Assembly: GCA_017531845.1 (NCBI GenBank)
Contig: JAFXKI010000011.1
Coordinates: 124,001-188,000 of the forward strand
Origin: Opitutales bacterium
Lineage (GTDB): Bacteria > Verrucomicrobiota > Verrucomicrobiia > Opitutales > UBA953
DNA length: 64,000 nt
Reading direction: 5' to 3'
Both the position numbers and the translations under genes were made by a program. Below, piece after piece: positions 37,779 through 46,718 of the stretch. Position 1 is the first letter of the stretch; every line of letters begins with the position of its first letter. The notes under the pieces were generated by a model. It saw only the letters and a program-made list of their open reading frames with translations. It was not told the DNA's origin and did not search any database.

Positions 37779-38291
37779 ATGAATACCCAAAACACAAACA
37801 CTTCCTATTCCGTCGCAACCGGCGGAGACGCTTTTTTGGTCCTCATTCAAGGACGCGCCACCTACACCACTTGCCGGGCTTTCGGCGAATTTCTTGAAGC
37901 CGCTCCGCAAAGCGGACGCCGCGTCCTCATCATCGACCTGAAAAACTGCGCAAGCATCGACAGCACCGTACTCGGGCTCATCGCCGGGGCGGCAACCGAC
38001 TTCCGGAAAATCAGTGGTGAAATTTACCTTCAAAATGCCTCCGGTCGCATCCGTGATGTTATCACCAATCTCGGCTTACCGGAACTTCTCACCCTCCTTC
38101 CGGAGGGTGAAAGCCACCCGGCAGCCACTGCTCTTCTCAATTTAAAAATGGAAGAAAAATCCGCGGCACCGGCTTGCAACGGCACAATTCTTCAAGCGCA
38201 CGAAACACTCATGGCAGCAAATCCGGAAAACATCGCTCGCTTCAAAGACGTTGTCGCTTTCATGAGAGAAGACCTTGGGAAAAACCTCTAA
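37779..38291 (+). CDS. STAS-domain protein (anti-anti-sigma-like)
   Basis: A 170-residue cytoplasmic protein. Residues about 15-115 form a STAS domain: LVLIQGRATYTTCRAFGEF, VLIIDLKNCASIDSTVLGLI and LPELLTLLPEG. The serine in the IDST loop is at the position phosphorylated in SpoIIAA-like antagonists. The C-terminal 50 residues (ILQAHETLMAANPENIARFK) are helical and of unknown role. No kinase or sigma factor lies nearby. Confidence 0.82.
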   Translation: MNTQNTNTSYSVATGGDAFLVLIQGRATYTTCRAFGEFLEAAPQSGRRVLIIDLKNCASIDSTVLGLIAGAATDFRKISGEIYLQNASGRIRDVITNLGLPELLTLLPEGESHPAATALLNLKMEEKSAAPACNGTILQAHETLMAANPENIARFKDVVAFMREDLGKNL

Positions 38292-38456
38292 CCCGGGAAA
38301 AACTGTCGCCGCGACTGTTTCCTACGGGGGAAACGGCTTCGCTTGCTTGTCAATTCCGTTTGGCGAGAGTTAGCGAGTCCGTGCGCCACAAAGTGCTCGC
38401 ACCGATCCCGCCCTGAAAGAAGCGGGAAAAATCTGCGTTCCCGCGATCGAAAAAAA

Positions 38457-39890
38457 TCAAACCAAGCGTTTGCGCCAGTCGAGGATCTGCTTTTTCACTT
38501 GCTTCGGACCGGGCATGCCGACGCGTTCCCGCGACGCCATCGCCGTTTTTAAATCAAAAACCTTCACCCAATCTTCTCCCAGTTTCGGGTGCACTTTTTT
38601 CACTTTTTCAAACGGGAGCGCATTCAGCGGAACGCCTTCCTTTTCGGCAAGCGCAACCAAATGCCCGACAACGTGATGCGCCTCGCGGAACGGCACGCCC
38701 GCACGCACGAGATAATCCGCCACGTCCGTCGCGAGCAAAAGCGGATCGGCGACCGCCGCCGCGCAACGCTCCGCGCGCATCGACGCTCCCGCGAGCGTTT
38801 CGCGCAGCACATTGAGCGAAATCATCACCGTATCGAAAGAATCAAATACGGGCGGTTTGTCTTCCTGTAAATCGCGATTGTAAGTCAGCGGCAAGCCTTT
38901 AACCATCGTAACGAGCGCGACCAAATTGCCGTGCAAGCGCGCGGATTTCCCGCGAAGCAGTTCGAGCGAGTCCGGGTTTTTCTTCTGCGGCATCAGCGAC
39001 GAACCCGTCGTAAACGTGTCGGGAAGCGAGACGAAGCCGAACTCCGAGGAATTCCACAAAATCAAATCTTCCGCGATGCGCGAAAAATGCACGCCGCAAA
39101 GCGCACACGCCGACGCAAATTCGATAAACGTGTCGCGGTCGGAAACGGCATCCATGCTGTTGCGCGTTACGCGCGCGTTCCCGCGGTCGTCGACAAAATC
39201 CATGGCAACGGCGGAAAATTCGCGATCGATCGGAAGCGTCGTTCCCGCGATCGCGCCCGAGCCGAGCGGCGACCAGTTCGCGTGGTCAAACACGGCAGCG
39301 AAACGCTCGCGGTCGCGCGAAAACATTTCGACATAGGCGAGCAAATGATGCGCGACGGAAACCGGCTGGGCGCGTTGCAGGTGCGTGAACCCGGGAATGT
39401 AAACGTCCTGATTACGCGCGGCGACATCGAGAAGCGTGTTCATCAGCGCACCGATTTTTTCAAAAATTTTCGCGCTCGCGTCTTTGAAAAACAGACGCAT
39501 ATCGGTCGCGACCTGATCGTTGCGGGAACGCGCCGTGTGCAGTTTTGCGGCGGCGGGAACGCGCTTCGTCAGTGCCTGCTCGATGTTCATGTGCACGTCT
39601 TCAAGTGCGATGTTCCACTCGAATTTTCCGGCTTCGATTTCTTTCAAAATCGCGTCGAGCCCGCGCACGATGTCGTTGCATTCTTTCTTGGAAATAATCC
39701 CGACGTGGGCGAGCATTTTCGCCTGAGCCTTGCTTCCCGCGACGTCAAACGGTGCGAGCCGCGCATCAAACGAAACGCTTTCGCTGAACTTGAGCATCAG
39801 CTCTGCGGGACCTTGCGAAAAGCGTCCACCCCAAGTTGCCTGCTCTTTGCGAGCCGCCGTTTTTTTCGTCGTCGAAGTTTTCTTTGCCAT
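38457..39890 (-). CDS. argH: Argininosuccinate lyase
   Basis: A 477-residue enzyme releasing arginine and fumarate. [20 protein letters not shown] at the start, [15 protein letters not shown], and the signature [16 protein letters not shown] with its catalytic serine loop are diagnostic. The first 17 residues ([17 protein letters not shown]) are an extra Lys/Thr-rich leader. Other arginine genes are not adjacent. Confidence 0.97.
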   Translation of the reverse strand: MAKKTSTTKKTAARKEQATWGGRFSQGPAELMLKFSESVSFDARLAPFDVAGSKAQAKMLAHVGIISKKECNDIVRGLDAILKEIEAGKFEWNIALEDVHMNIEQALTKRVPAAAKLHTARSRNDQVATDMRLFFKDASAKIFEKIGALMNTLLDVAARNQDVYIPGFTHLQRAQPVSVAHHLLAYVEMFSRDRERFAAVFDHANWSPLGSGAIAGTTLPIDREFSAVAMDFVDDRGNARVTRNSMDAVSDRDTFIEFASACALCGVHFSRIAEDLILWNSSEFGFVSLPDTFTTGSSLMPQKKNPDSLELLRGKSARLHGNLVALVTMVKGLPLTYNRDLQEDKPPVFDSFDTVMISLNVLRETLAGASMRAERCAAAVADPLLLATDVADYLVRAGVPFREAHHVVGHLVALAEKEGVPLNALPFEKVKKVHPKLGEDWVKVFDLKTAMASRERVGMPGPKQVKKQILDWRKRLV

Positions 39891-39892
39891 GC

Positions 39893-39940
39893 CGGAAAAG
39901 ATTAAAGATTAAAGCTCAATCCTTAAAGATTAAAGAAGGC
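39893..39940. repeat. Word-type intergenic repeat (ATTAAAGATTAAAG)
   Basis: AGATTAAAGATTAAAGC and CTTAAAGATTAAAGAAGG are iterated in the argH upstream spacer. They are the reverse complement of the words at 21299-21394. Confidence 0.6.
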
Positions 39941-39948
39941 GTGCGAAA

Positions 39949-40941
39949 TTATGCCTTAAATAAAACTTTGCCGTTGCGCCCGCCTTCAAGGGCGCGTGCG
40001 ATTGCGGATTTGTATTCATCGAGTGAATACACGGCATCGACCGCCATGTTGAGTTTTCCGTCACGCATCATAGCAAAAATTTTGTCTGCCATTTCCGCTT
40101 TTGCTTCAGTCGAAGCCGCGCGATTCCAGCGATCCATCCAAAATCCGCGCAGGCGCAAGTCGTTGAAAATAAATTCGCGCGTGGGGAAGCGAATCAGGTC
40201 GCCGGTCATACCGCCGAACGTAACGATCGTTCCCGCGAAGCCGACCATGCGCGTGAGGCGCGCCGCGCTTTCGCCGCCGATGGAATTGAGCGCGAGCTTC
40301 GGAAGATTCGCCTTCCCGCCGACGATTTCCGCGATTTTTTTAATCGAATCTTTTTCTTCCGGCAAAACGGCATCGGCGCCGAGATTTTTCAAAACCGGTT
40401 CCCATTTTTCAACATTGCGCACCATCGAAACGGTTTTCAAACCGAGCGCGTGCGCCATTTGAACGAGGCATTGTCCGAGCGCGGAACTTCCCGCGTTTTG
40501 CAAAACCCAATCTCCGGGCTTGAGTTCAACGAAATCGTGAAGAATGCGCCAAACCGTCATCGGATTAATAAACGCCATCGCCGCAAGCTCGGCGGGAACG
40601 TCCGCCGGCACTTTTTCGACTTCAGCGGCGGGAACGGTAATCGCTTCACGCCAAACGCCGGCGTCCTCCGGCATGCGCACGCGGTCGCCCACGGCGAGGT
40701 TTTTAACATTTTCGCCGACAGCGGAAACGCGCCCTACGCCCTCGCGCCCGGCAACGGCGGGAAGTTCACGCAAGCGTCCGTAGGTTCCGCCGATCATTCC
40801 CATGTCGGACGGGTGAACGACAGCCATTTCGAGCGCGATTGTAACTTCGTCGGCACGCGGCGCGGGAACGTCAATTTCCTGCAGGGTCAAAACTTCGAGC
40901 GGTTTTCCGGTTTCGTTATAAACAAGGGCTTTTGCTTTCAT
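39949..40941 (-). CDS. MDR-family zinc-free reductase, enoyl-CoA/enoyl-ACP reductase-like
   Basis: A 330-residue NADPH-dependent reductase. The N-terminal GroES-like part has VVHPSDMGMIGGTYGR and GREGVGRVSAVGENVKNL; the nucleotide domain has NAGSSALGQCLVQMAHALGL followed by KTVSMVRN. These match the MECR/Etr1 branch, trans-2-enoyl thioester reductases, better than quinone reductases; no structural zinc cysteines are present. The start at 40941 (MKAKALVYNETG) avoids 23 upstream codons that read into the adjacent repeat element. Confidence 0.82.
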   Translation of the reverse strand: MKAKALVYNETGKPLEVLTLQEIDVPAPRADEVTIALEMAVVHPSDMGMIGGTYGRLRELPAVAGREGVGRVSAVGENVKNLAVGDRVRMPEDAGVWREAITVPAAEVEKVPADVPAELAAMAFINPMTVWRILHDFVELKPGDWVLQNAGSSALGQCLVQMAHALGLKTVSMVRNVEKWEPVLKNLGADAVLPEEKDSIKKIAEIVGGKANLPKLALNSIGGESAARLTRMVGFAGTIVTFGGMTGDLIRFPTREFIFNDLRLRGFWMDRWNRAASTEAKAEMADKIFAMMRDGKLNMAVDAVYSLDEYKSAIARALEGGRNGKVLFKA

Positions 40942-40976
40942 ACGAAACCAATGAAACAGCGTTCCCGCCGTTCCCG

Positions 40977-41107
40977 CAAATTGAAATTTGTTGCCCGTTC
41001 CGGGCAACAAATGCTGAGAAGCTTCTCGGAGAATCCGATTAGACTTTTCAGCTTCTCAGCTTTTAAACATTTAGCGAACGTGTCGCGTTCGCTAAATTTC
41101 AATTTGA
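40977..41107. repeat. REPIN-like element: inverted ends with variable hairpins, copy 2
   Basis: Ends are CAAATTGAAATTTG and AAATTTCAATTTG as in copy 1. The hairpins differ: GTTGCCCGTTCCGGGCAAC on the left and AGCGAACG with CGTTCGCT around TGTCG on the right, each keeping perfect pairing. The inner arms are GCTGAGAAGCTTCTCGGAGA and TTTTCAGCTTCTCAGCTTTT. The filler seen in copy 1 is missing. It lies between the reductase gene and tRNA-Arg. Confidence 0.88.
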
Positions 41108-41132
41108 CGATTGGGTTATGAATCCGTTTCAT
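41104..41132 (+). promoter_or_regulatory. Candidate promoter of tRNA-Arg
   Basis: TTGACG (41104-41109), a 17-base spacer and TTTCAT (41127-41132) end 15 bases before the tRNA. The -35 overlaps the right end of the REPIN-like element, so the element may supply part of the promoter. Confidence 0.45.
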
Positions 41133-41147
41133 GGAAGCCTCTTTCAC

Positions 41148-41222
41148 GTTCCCGTATTTCAATGGATAGAATTCTGGCCTCCGAAGCCGGCGATCCGGGT
41201 TCGAATCCCGGCGGGAGCGCCA
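41148..41222 (+). tRNA. tRNA-Arg (CCG)
   Basis: Acceptor GTTCCCG pairs with CGGGAGC (one T-G pair), the anticodon stem CTGGC/GCCGG encloses loop CTCCGAA with anticodon CCG, and the T arm is CCGGGTTCGAATCCCGG. CCA is encoded at 41220-41222. Its 5' acceptor, with the preceding C, coincides with one copy of the CGTTCCCG octamer. Confidence 0.93.
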
Positions 41223-41242
41223 TTTTCCGCTTTTTTTGTTTC

Positions 41243-41857
41243 ATGAAACTGAAAGAACTTCTCCCGCGCAAACTTCTTAAATTTATCGCGTATACTTACA
41301 TCGCGGGAACGCTCGGTTTTTTTCTTCTTTTCGGGATTATCGCCTACACGCCTATCGGCTACATGCTCGAAGCCCCGCAAATCGAATCAACGCCGTTTGA
41401 CGAGCTTTGGGACGATGCGGAGGCTGTCGTCATTCTCGGCGGGGACGCCCAACGCGCTGCCGACGCTGTAAAAGTCTTCAACGCAGGAAAAGCCCGCCGC
41501 ATCGTTGTCAGTGCAGACGAACGCGCCATGCTCGATGTTCTTTACGGCGCAAAAATTCCGCCGGAAAAGATTTTCGTTGATGAAAAACCGCTTCGCACGA
41601 TTGACCACCCGCGCACGATTCAAGACTGCGGCATCACACCCGAAACGAAAATCATCATTACCAGCACGCGCATGCAGGAACGGCGCGCGGCACGGCTTTT
41701 TCGCGAAGCCGGCTACACGCAATTTCAAATTTATTCCCAAACCCACGAAATTCGTGCCCCCGAACGAATTAAAAAAGGTATTCGCCTCGGCGTTGCCGGT
41801 GCCGTTGATGTTTTTTACTCCTACCTCGCGTGGCTGAAATACTGGATTGCGGACTGA
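41243..41857 (+). CDS. DUF218 (YdcF/ElyC/SanA-like) membrane protein
   Basis: A 204-residue protein with an N-terminal anchor (about 16-38, YTYIAGTLGFFLLFGIIAY) and one DUF218 domain: AEAVVILGGDAQRAADAV, KARRIVVSAD, PPEKIFVDEKPLRTIDH and ETKIIITSTRMQERRAARLF. Family members act in envelope polysaccharide metabolism; the exact role is unknown. The ATG at 41243 is chosen because the longer frame runs through tRNA-Arg. Confidence 0.85.
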   Translation: MKLKELLPRKLLKFIAYTYIAGTLGFFLLFGIIAYTPIGYMLEAPQIESTPFDELWDDAEAVVILGGDAQRAADAVKVFNAGKARRIVVSADERAMLDVLYGAKIPPEKIFVDEKPLRTIDHPRTIQDCGITPETKIIITSTRMQERRAARLFREAGYTQFQIYSQTHEIRAPERIKKGIRLGVAGAVDVFYSYLAWLKYWIAD

Positions 41858-41961
41858 TTCTGCGGCGCATGCCCTTTTTGTCGCGGCGCGTATGAAAATT
41901 TGCCCGTTTTGCGAAATTGCCAATTTTGTGCGGCATGTTTACGATAGGCGCAAAGGTTATT

Positions 41962-42981
41962 ATGTCCGACAACAATTCAGCCAACACCGCTACGCAAAAA
42001 CAAGTCGTGCTCACGGGAGCGCAACCGACAGGTCGCCTCCACCTCGGCAACTACCTCGGCGCCGCGCTCAACTGGAAAAAAATGCAGGATGACTACACCT
42101 GCTTTTTCATGATTGCTAATCAGCACGCAATTACGGTGCCGACCGTTGCCGCCGAACTTCGCAAAAACACGTATTCCTGCCTCGCTCAATACATGGCTTG
42201 CGGGCTTGATCCGGCAAAGAGTTCGCTTTTCGCGCAAAGCCAAGTTATCGGGCACACCGAGCTCGCTTGGATTCTCGGGTGCCTCTGCCCGCTCGGGCAA
42301 CTGGAACGCATGACGCAATTTAAGGACAAAGCAAAAAAGCAAATTTCCGTCGGTGCGGGCTTGCTCTACTACCCGGCACTGATGGCGGCAGATATTTTGC
42401 TCTACAATGCGCACGTCGTTCCCGTCGGAGAAGACCAAAAACAGCACTTAGAAATTACGCGCGACCTCGCAGACAAATTTAACGCAACGTATTCCCCCAC
42501 GTTTAACGTTCCCGCGCCCTTTATCGGCAAGGCGGGCGCACGCGTAATGTCGCTCCAAAACCCGACCTCCAAAATGTCCAAATCCGATCCGAATCAGGCG
42601 GGAACGGTTTATATTGTCGACACGGACGACGTGATTCGCAAAAAAATCATGTCCGCCGTAACGGACTCTGAAGGCTCCATCCGCGCGGACGCGGAAAATA
42701 AACCCGGCGTGACGAATCTCATCTCAATTTATTCGGCGGTTACCGGAATGCCGACCTCCGACATCGAGGCGGAATTTGCCGGCAAGGGGTACGGAGATTT
42801 CAAAAAAGCCGTCGCCGATGCCGTCGTCGCAATGCTTTCTCCGATTCGCACACGCTACGAAGAGCTTGTTTCACAAAAAGATTATCTGGATTCTGTGCTC
42901 AAAGCCGGAGCGGAAGCCGCCCAGCGTGCCGCAAACCGCACACTCTCAAAGGTTTACCGCAAAGTCGGCTTCCTTCAGTAA
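41962..42981 (+). CDS. trpS: Tryptophanyl-tRNA synthetase
   Basis: A 339-residue class I synthetase. PTGRLHLGNYLGA is the HIGH-type motif, and SKMSKSDPN is the KMSKS loop; VPVGEDQKQHLEITRDLA binds the tryptophanyl-adenylate site. Length fits the family. The start at 41962 (MSDNNSANTATQ) is preferred: it follows an AAAGG sequence and the upstream 15 codons are unlike TrpRS. Confidence 0.96.
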   Translation: MSDNNSANTATQKQVVLTGAQPTGRLHLGNYLGAALNWKKMQDDYTCFFMIANQHAITVPTVAAELRKNTYSCLAQYMACGLDPAKSSLFAQSQVIGHTELAWILGCLCPLGQLERMTQFKDKAKKQISVGAGLLYYPALMAADILLYNAHVVPVGEDQKQHLEITRDLADKFNATYSPTFNVPAPFIGKAGARVMSLQNPTSKMSKSDPNQAGTVYIVDTDDVIRKKIMSAVTDSEGSIRADAENKPGVTNLISIYSAVTGMPTSDIEAEFAGKGYGDFKKAVADAVVAMLSPIRTRYEELVSQKDYLDSVLKAGAEAAQRAANRTLSKVYRKVGFLQ

Positions 42982-43068
42982 CCTGCATCCGGGAACGTCC
43001 GACAAACGAAATCTCTACGTAGTGACGCGTTTCCCGTTTTGAAAAAAATTCACCTCTCGTTTCCTCTT

Positions 43069-44094
43069 ATGCAGAAAATCGCCACGCCCGTCATTTTTAT
43101 CTCCGCCGTTGCCGCCACGCTTTTTTACGTCAGCCAAGAAGAGCACGGCACGGGAACGCTGGCGTTGCTCGCCGCAGTTTTACTCGTCGGGCAAATTTGC
43201 GCTACACTTCCGTTTATTCTTGAAGCGAAGCGCCCGAGGGCGGGAACGTCCGCGCCCGCAAACGCCGACGGGAACGTGCAAAAAATCGTCGCCAACCAGC
43301 AAATCATCCACGAGGATCTGCGCTCTCTCGGCGAAACGCTCATTAAACGGCTCAACGCCATTTCCGAGCATCAAAATACCATGGAAAAAAAACTGCTCGC
43401 CGCTCTCAGCAAAAACGCGCCGACTTTGTCCGACGATTTTGACGCTTTTCGGGAAAAAATCTCCAAAGAGCTCGAAGACCGTTTTGAGGATTTGGACAAA
43501 ACGCTCGGAGAAATCGCTGCCGAAAACGCTCCGAACACAGAAGAAATCGAAAAAAAATTGAACGAAATCGCCTGCCGGATCGACGGTTTTTCCGAAATTC
43601 TAGAATCCGTCTCTTCCGAAAAAAACACATGCACCGCCGAGGACGACGAAGACGCGTTTCCCAATTTTGATGAATTTGACAACGACGAAGACGACTTTCC
43701 CGAGAACAACGCCTCCGTAGAAGATTTTCCCGAGGACGAAGCGGAATACGCTCCGGCAAAAACAAGCACCGAAGAACCGCCCGCGACCACTCAGGGCGAA
43801 TTTGAGCTCGGCGATTTACCCCGCGCCCGCGGCGCAACACTCGTCCTCGAAGCCATGCTCGGCATCGAAAACAAACCCTTTCTGCGCGGGAACGCACCCG
43901 GGCTCTCGGAAAATGCGGGAACGCCGATGACTTTTGTAGAAATCGGAAAATGGAGCCACGATTTTAGCGCGCTCACGAAGGAAATTTCCGTGCGCATTTT
44001 GCGCAACGACGACGAAAACGATCCGCTCGGAGAAACCATTACGCTCGCTCCCGGACAAAAACTCGAACTCGCCTACGTTCCCGACCGCGCGTGA
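43069..44094 (+). CDS. Hypothetical membrane protein with acidic coiled-coil region
   Basis: A 341-residue protein of unknown function. Two hydrophobic segments lie at the N terminus (ATPVIFISAVAATLFYV and TLALLAAVLLVGQICATLPF). Residues about 75-190 are charged and likely coiled coil, followed by a very acidic stretch (ENNASVEDFPEDEAEYAP). The last 100 residues contain GDLPRARGATLVLEAMLGIE. The ATG at 43069 is chosen; a TTG at 43039 would add ten residues. Its stop overlaps the next gene's GTG start by 4 bases, so the two form a unit. Confidence 0.7.
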   Translation: MQKIATPVIFISAVAATLFYVSQEEHGTGTLALLAAVLLVGQICATLPFILEAKRPRAGTSAPANADGNVQKIVANQQIIHEDLRSLGETLIKRLNAISEHQNTMEKKLLAALSKNAPTLSDDFDAFREKISKELEDRFEDLDKTLGEIAAENAPNTEEIEKKLNEIACRIDGFSEILESVSSEKNTCTAEDDEDAFPNFDEFDNDEDDFPENNASVEDFPEDEAEYAPAKTSTEEPPATTQGEFELGDLPRARGATLVLEAMLGIENKPFLRGNAPGLSENAGTPMTFVEIGKWSHDFSALTKEISVRILRNDDENDPLGETITLAPGQKLELAYVPDRA

Positions 44095-45257
44095 TTCTTC
44101 CCACGAAAAAAGTTCTCGGACCCTGCGCCTGCCTCTGCGTTTGCGCAACATCCCTCTTCGGCGAAGCCAACTCCGCCGCTCCCGAGCCGGGAATCCCCGA
44201 TTCCGCGACAATCGAAACCGAGCGGTTTTCCACCGCGCGAACGGATTTTTTTGAAATTTCCGCCGAAGACGCACAGATCGCCACGCGCGCCGCAGAGCTC
44301 GCCGGCGAAGTCGAAAATTATTTTCTCAAACACCCGCGCCTTTGGAAAAACCTGCTCCCGCCGCTCGGCTTCCGCGTTCACGTCGAGCTGTTTCGCCGAC
44401 CCGGAATTTTCGCTTTGTCCAAAACCGAAAACGGACGTGCACGCATTTTTCTCAGCGAAAATCTTTCAACACCTGCCGCCCGCGAAAACACGCGCCGACA
44501 TCTCGCGCACGCGATGATTTTCCATCTTACCCCCGTAAAAAATCCGGCAGACGTTCCCGCTTGGCTCGTTTACGCCGCTGCGGAGGAAAGCCGCATCGGA
44601 AGCGTTCCCGGCCGCCGCATTTTCCTGCAAAAAAAATCAAAATTTGCTCCGCCGATTTCGCCGGAAAAAATACTTTCCGCAACGGCAAGTGAGTTTGACT
44701 CCAACGAAAATCTCCGCCTCAACGCGCTTTGGTTCTCGCGAGCAATTTCCGAGCTCGCGCCGTTTTTCAGCAAAGAAAAATCCGCAGAAGAACAGCTTCT
44801 CACCGCATTCCCGCAAGCTTTTGATGAACAGAAATTCGATTCCGCCGCCGCAAATAAATTTTGGGCAACACGCTTTCAAAGCCTCATTGCCGATGCGCCG
44901 TCCGGCATCGATTTACCCGAAGAATCGCAACGCGTTTTTGACGATGCACTCCTCGTGCTCGTTCAAAAAGGCGGAAACGAAACAAGACTCCTCGCCGGAG
45001 ATCTCGTTCCGTTCCGGCTCCAACCGGAAATTCGTGAAGCCCTCGCAGAACAGCTCGCCGCACTTTCCGCTCATTTCCGAAAAGTAAATCCCGTCTGGCA
45101 CAACGCCTTCGCCGAATACGGACTTTTTCTCGAAATGTTCGGCAACCCCGATGTGGACACGGGAACGCTCGATGCGCAATGGCACAAAGCCGTTCTCGCC
45201 CGCGCCGAAGCCCTCGCACTCCAACGCGATATACGCGCCGCTCTGGAAAACAGATAG
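44091..45257 (+). CDS. Hypothetical exported protein with a decayed peptidase-like segment
   Basis: A 388-residue protein of unknown function starting at GTG in a GTGA overlap with the previous gene. The N terminus (VLGPCACLCVCATSLFGEAN) looks like a signal sequence, with cysteines that could allow lipidation. The segment RRHLAHAMIFHL followed by VPAWLVYAAAEES recalls gluzincin peptidases, where HExxH is followed by a glutamate, but the HExxH is not intact. Similar decayed peptidase proteins exist, so this is only a suggestion. The two coupled genes probably act together at the envelope. Confidence 0.6.
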   Translation: MILPTKKVLGPCACLCVCATSLFGEANSAAPEPGIPDSATIETERFSTARTDFFEISAEDAQIATRAAELAGEVENYFLKHPRLWKNLLPPLGFRVHVELFRRPGIFALSKTENGRARIFLSENLSTPAARENTRRHLAHAMIFHLTPVKNPADVPAWLVYAAAEESRIGSVPGRRIFLQKKSKFAPPISPEKILSATASEFDSNENLRLNALWFSRAISELAPFFSKEKSAEEQLLTAFPQAFDEQKFDSAAANKFWATRFQSLIADAPSGIDLPEESQRVFDDALLVLVQKGGNETRLLAGDLVPFRLQPEIREALAEQLAALSAHFRKVNPVWHNAFAEYGLFLEMFGNPDVDTGTLDAQWHKAVLARAEALALQRDIRAALENR

Positions 45258-45287
45258 CTCCGCACGGGAAAAACGTTCCCGCCAAGC

Positions 45288-45482
45288 ACATTAAAGAATC
45301 TCGCGTAAAGACGCGAAGTCGCAAAGTTTTTTTGCGGTTTATTTTTCCCGCAGATAAAACAGATATTCGCAGATGTCCTGATTTATTCTTTGCGTTAAAA
45401 TCATTCGTGAAAATTCGTGTTTATTCGTGGTTTCTTTTTTTACCCTTTTAAAAACTTTGCGCCTTAGCGTCTTTGCGCGAAA
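45288..45482. repeat. Word-type intergenic inverted repeat
   Basis: The left arm is CTCGCGTAAAGACGCGAAG and CGCAAAGTTTTTTT; the right arm is AAAAACTTTGCGCCTTAGCG and TCTTTGCGCG. Between them lie paired GCAGATAAAACAGATA words and ATTCGTGAAAATTCGTG words. It fills most of the 320-base spacer before the aminotransferase gene, which otherwise holds no gene. Confidence 0.72.
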
Positions 45483-45577
45483 AAAACGGGAACGCGTTTT
45501 CTCCGAAATCTTTCAAAATTTCAATTTGTGCGAGGTATATTTCCTATTATAATGCCGGGCAGATTTTTGAAAAACCT

Positions 45578-46648
45578 ATGGCTACCAAATTATTTATTCC
45601 CGGTCCGACGGAAGTCGCTCCCGAAGTGCTCGCCGCGATGTCGCTCCCGATGATGGGGCACCGCTCGAAAGTCGCTTCCGAACTGCAACGCCGCATTTCC
45701 GACAATCTGCGCCGCATCCTGCTCACGAAAAACGAAATCCTGCTCTCGACTTCCTCGGGAACGGGATTTATGGAAGGCGCCGTGCGCTCCTGCACCGCCA
45801 AGCGCGCCGCGATGTTCTCCGTCGGAGCCTTCGGAAAAAAATGGTATAAAATCGCCAAAATGAACGGCATTCCCGCGGACTTTTTTGAAAGCGAACCGGG
45901 CGAACCGACCACGCCGGAAATGGTTGACGCCACCCTTTCCACGGGAAAATACGACACGGTTTGCATCACGCACAACGAAACTTCCACCGGGATTCAAAAC
46001 CCGTTTGAAGAAATCGCCGAAGTGATGAAAAAATATCCGGACGTCGTTTGGTGCGCAGACGCGGTTTCCTCCGCCGCCGGAGCAAAAATCGAAACCGACA
46101 AGCTCGGCGTGGACGTGCTCGTTACCTCGACGCAAAAAGCACTCGCGCTCCCGCCCGGCATGGCGATTTGTGCGCTTTCGCAAAAAGCCTACGAACGCAC
46201 GGCGAAAGTTGAAAACCGCGGGTGCTACTTCGATTTGCGCGACATTTACGACGTCATTCAGAAGAAAGATTATCAATACACGAACACGCCCTGCGTTTCG
46301 ATTATGTATGCGATGGATTTACAGCTTCAGCGCATCATGCAGGAAGGCGTTGAAAACCGCTTCAAGCGCCACGAAGAAATGGCGGTGTTCGTGCGTGCGT
46401 GGGCGGACGAATATTTCGGCATTTTCTCCAACCGCAAATATTTGTCAAAAACGCTGACCGTCATCAAAAACACGCGCGGCATCAGCGTTGCCGACCTGAA
46501 CAAAGAACTCATCAAACGCGGGATGCAGCTCGGGAACGGCTACGGAGACTTTAAGGAAAAGACGTTCCGCATCGCACACATGGGCGAGCTTCAGATGTCC
46601 GACATGCGCGCCATTACGGAAAACATCGTCGATATTCTCGGCTTGTAA
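45578..46648 (+). CDS. Class V aminotransferase, serine/alanine-glyoxylate or phosphoserine type
   Basis: A 356-residue PLP enzyme. FIPGPTEVAPEVLAAMSLPM and GHRSKVASELQRRI are typical of the alanine/serine-glyoxylate aminotransferase fold, STSSGTGFMEGAVRSC binds the PLP phosphate, CADAVSSAAG holds the ring aspartate and STQKALALPPG the Schiff-base lysine. Some relatives serve as phosphoserine aminotransferase, so the substrate is left open. The start at 45578 (MATKLFIPGP) matches the family; 35 upstream codons lie in the spacer. Confidence 0.87.
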   Translation: MATKLFIPGPTEVAPEVLAAMSLPMMGHRSKVASELQRRISDNLRRILLTKNEILLSTSSGTGFMEGAVRSCTAKRAAMFSVGAFGKKWYKIAKMNGIPADFFESEPGEPTTPEMVDATLSTGKYDTVCITHNETSTGIQNPFEEIAEVMKKYPDVVWCADAVSSAAGAKIETDKLGVDVLVTSTQKALALPPGMAICALSQKAYERTAKVENRGCYFDLRDIYDVIQKKDYQYTNTPCVSIMYAMDLQLQRIMQEGVENRFKRHEEMAVFVRAWADEYFGIFSNRKYLSKTLTVIKNTRGISVADLNKELIKRGMQLGNGYGDFKEKTFRIAHMGELQMSDMRAITENIVDILGL

Positions 46649-46662
46649 AAACCTCCGCACAG

Positions 46663-46705
46663 AAAAAACCTCCGCGAAGCCGGGAAAACTTCGCGGAGTT
46701 TTTTG
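46663..46705. terminator. Bidirectional terminator
   Basis: AACCTCCGCGAAG pairs with CTTCGCGGAGTT around a nine-base loop, with A and T tracts outside. It lies between the convergent aminotransferase and thiD genes. Confidence 0.92.
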
Positions 46706-46718
46706 TATATAAATATTT

